A stretch of DNA of 6,455 nucleotides from Anaerolineales bacterium (lineage in GTDB: Bacteria; Chloroflexota; Anaerolineae; Anaerolineales; DRMV01): assembly GCA_027026295.1 (NCBI GenBank), contig JALVOR010000176.1:1-6455 (forward strand), in the 5' to 3' direction. Positions 5,244 through 6,455 of the stretch are shown piece after piece (position 1 is the first letter of the stretch; each line of letters opens with the position of its first letter). The position numbers and the translations under genes were made by a program. The notes below the pieces were generated by a model. It saw only the letters and a program-made list of their open reading frames with translations, made no database searches and was not told the origin of the DNA.

Positions 5244-5698
5244 GGGGAAACCTCCTCAGGGGATAACATCTGCAGGGTGTATGCTCCCAGCGCGTAACTG
5301 CGCTCTACCCACCATTGTACAGTACGTTGCCCGTAACGGGGGTGTCGGGAAAGGAAAGACCACCCGCGCCCATCCAGGGGGGCAACCAACCGCAAAGCCC
5401 GCTGGCGCAGGCGGCGGTAATCTGCCAACATGGTTTCCGGCGGCGGGAAGTCGGCGGGGGAGAGCACAGCCCCGGCGCGCAGCGGCTGCCGGACGACCAT
5501 CGCCTGCAGGTTCGGGAAGCCCACCTGCGCCTCCCACTGCCAGAGGGCAGCCAGCGCCGCCCACGGGGAACCCAGCCCGCGACGGGCGCGCTGCGCTTCT
5601 GGCAACGCCGCCCATGCTGCAGCCAGCCTCTCCGGCTGGGCAGCCCAGGCAGCCAACAGTTCTTCGCGATAGCGCAACAATTCCCGAAACTGGGGCAT
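5240..5698 (-). CDS. Small DinB-like helical protein
   Basis: A 152-residue protein, rich in Ala, Leu, Arg and Trp, predicted mostly helical. The start is set at the ATG at 5698 (MPQFRELLRYREELLAAWAA); a GTG two codons earlier (5704) is equally possible and better spaced from the AAGGGA site. The longer frame to 5818 runs into the SDR gene and is rejected. The pattern of an N-terminal helix, a central 'WAALAALWQWEAQVG', and a C-terminal SRHPRYGQRTVQWWVERSYA followed by LQML resembles DinB/YfiT-type four-helix proteins. The His residues that normally bind metal in that superfamily are not evident: the helix positions hold Gln, Glu, Tyr and Ala. It overlaps the hydratase start by 4 bp, so production of the two is probably coupled. 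The family call is tentative. Confidence 0.75.
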   Translation of the reverse strand: MPQFRELLRYREELLAAWAAQPERLAAAWAALPEAQRARRGLGSPWAALAALWQWEAQVGFPNLQAMVVRQPLRAGAVLSPADFPPPETMLADYRRLRQRALRLVAPLDGRGWSFLSRHPRYGQRTVQWWVERSYALGAYTLQMLSPEEVSP

Positions 5699-5741
5699 AG
5701 CCACGAATTCCCTTGCAGGCGCGTGTCTCTGCGGCTGAAAA

Positions 5742-6443
5742 TCAGGCGAGTTTGAGCACCAGGCCGTTGAGGTCGGCGGCTTCGGGTGAAGCCAGCCAGC
5801 GCACCAACTCACCGGCATTCGCAGGCGGGGCAGCCATCCCGGCGTTTGCAGCAGCCTCGGGGGACGTCAACGCCTCCGCGGGCGCGGTGGCAGCATCAGG
5901 CCAGATCACGTGGGCGCGCACGCGTGCTGCGGCCAGGGCGCGCGCCGCGTGGCGGGCAAGCGCCAGCAACCCCGCCTTCCCGGCCTGATAGGCCACGCTG
6001 TCGGGCATATCGGCCTGTGCGCCAAAGAACACCATCGTGCCACCGCCGCGGGTCTGCATAATGCGCCCGGCAATCTGGGCTGCCAAAAACGGCAGAGTCA
6101 GGTTGCTATCCAGCGCGCGGTGCCAGTCCCATTCGTCCAGCCGCAGCATGTGCGCTTTGGGAGCCACATCCAGCGCACTGACCAGCACGTCGATGCGTTC
6201 CTCGCCGAAATCGTCGCTGATGCGGTTGACCACGGTTTGCAGGGCAATTTTCTTGATCACATCGCCGCTGTAAGCCTTCGCCTGCCCGCCCGCGGCAACA
6301 ATAGCCTGCGCGGTCTGCTCGGCGTGCATCGGGCTGAAATCGAAACAGGCCACAAACATGCCGCTTTCCGCCAGGCTCAAGGCGGCTTCCCTGCCATAGC
6401 CGCGGCCCGCGCCCAGCACAAACGCCAACCGTCTTTGCTCCAT
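5742..6443 (-). CDS. SDR-family protein with atypical active site
   Basis: A 233-residue member of the short-chain dehydrogenase/reductase superfamily, NAD(P)-binding Rossmann fold, cytoplasmic. The glycine-rich nucleotide motif is GAGRGYGRE (11-19), followed by Asp35 (an NAD-like acidic residue after the second strand), GDV (60-62), Asn114 in DSNLTLPFL, and the YxxxK pair Tyr152 and Lys156 in VAYQAGKAG. Two standard parts are altered: the NNAG motif is replaced by VSALDV (88-93), and the catalytic Ser expected 13 residues before Tyr152 is Phe139 (MVFFGAQADMP). The C-terminal substrate loop is Ala/Pro-rich and short. Activity may be lost, changed, or of the enoyl-reductase type. The GAGGAG ribosome-binding site (6450-6455) is six bases from the ATG. 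It is the first gene seen in the cluster, 43 bp before the DinB-like gene. Confidence 0.88.
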   Translation of the reverse strand: MEQRRLAFVLGAGRGYGREAALSLAESGMFVACFDFSPMHAEQTAQAIVAAGGQAKAYSGDVIKKIALQTVVNRISDDFGEERIDVLVSALDVAPKAHMLRLDEWDWHRALDSNLTLPFLAAQIAGRIMQTRGGGTMVFFGAQADMPDSVAYQAGKAGLLALARHAARALAAARVRAHVIWPDAATAPAEALTSPEAAANAGMAAPPANAGELVRWLASPEAADLNGLVLKLA

Positions 6444-6455
6444 GTTTTGCTCCTC

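Noticed and set aside
5699..5818. Upstream extension of the DinB-like gene to 5818
   Set aside because: It overlaps the SDR coding region by 77 bp, and its residues are Pro/Ser-rich and unlike the helical start at the internal ATG.

Overview
The window looks like an ordinary chromosomal segment from a GC-rich bacterium, most likely a member of the Chloroflexota (Anaerolineae-like). This rests on recalled family resemblance and style only: strong G/C bias at third codon positions, a lipoprotein with a Thr/Pro-rich linker, a hypothetical protein resembling a Chloroflexota helicase-associated family, and spacers holding degenerate ACAGAA-type and ATCCGYG-type repeats. No rRNA, tRNA, CRISPR array, transposase or phage gene is visible.

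Layout. From 1 to 2077, three genes run leftward: a lipoprotein (1526-2077), a diacylglycerol/lipid kinase (521-1453), and the N-terminal 173 codons of a hypothetical protein that leaves the window (1-519). The kinase stop and the next ATG are one base apart, so these two are probably translationally coupled. A divergent promoter region (about 2123-2247) separates this group from a rightward gene for a ribonuclease H with an N-terminal viroplasmin-like domain (2248-2874). A gene-free spacer of about 400 bp follows (2875-3280), made largely of short repeats and hairpins. It lies between the 3' ends of the RNase H gene and a second leftward cluster.

The second cluster, read from right to left, is an SDR-family protein with an eroded active site (5742-6443), a small DinB-like protein (5240-5698), an enoyl-CoA hydratase (4467-5243), an isoprenylcysteine-methyltransferase-like membrane protein (3807-4457) and a small single-helix membrane protein (3281-3805). 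Two junctions are tight: a 4-bp ATGA overlap between the DinB-like gene and the hydratase, and TGA-G-ATG between the last two genes. A 15-bp perfect inverted repeat sits just after the hydratase stop and inside the apparent start of the methyltransferase-like ORF. It may divide the cluster into two transcription units.

How the genes may work together. The hydratase, SDR, lipid kinase and membrane methyltransferase all suggest lipid or acyl-CoA metabolism, but no single pathway can be read from the sequence. I see no convincing new defence or mobile system. The points most worth a second look are the repeat-built spacer, the palindrome and unresolved start of the methyltransferase-like gene, the SDR lacking its usual Ser and NAG motif, and the DinB-like protein lacking obvious metal-ligand histidines.
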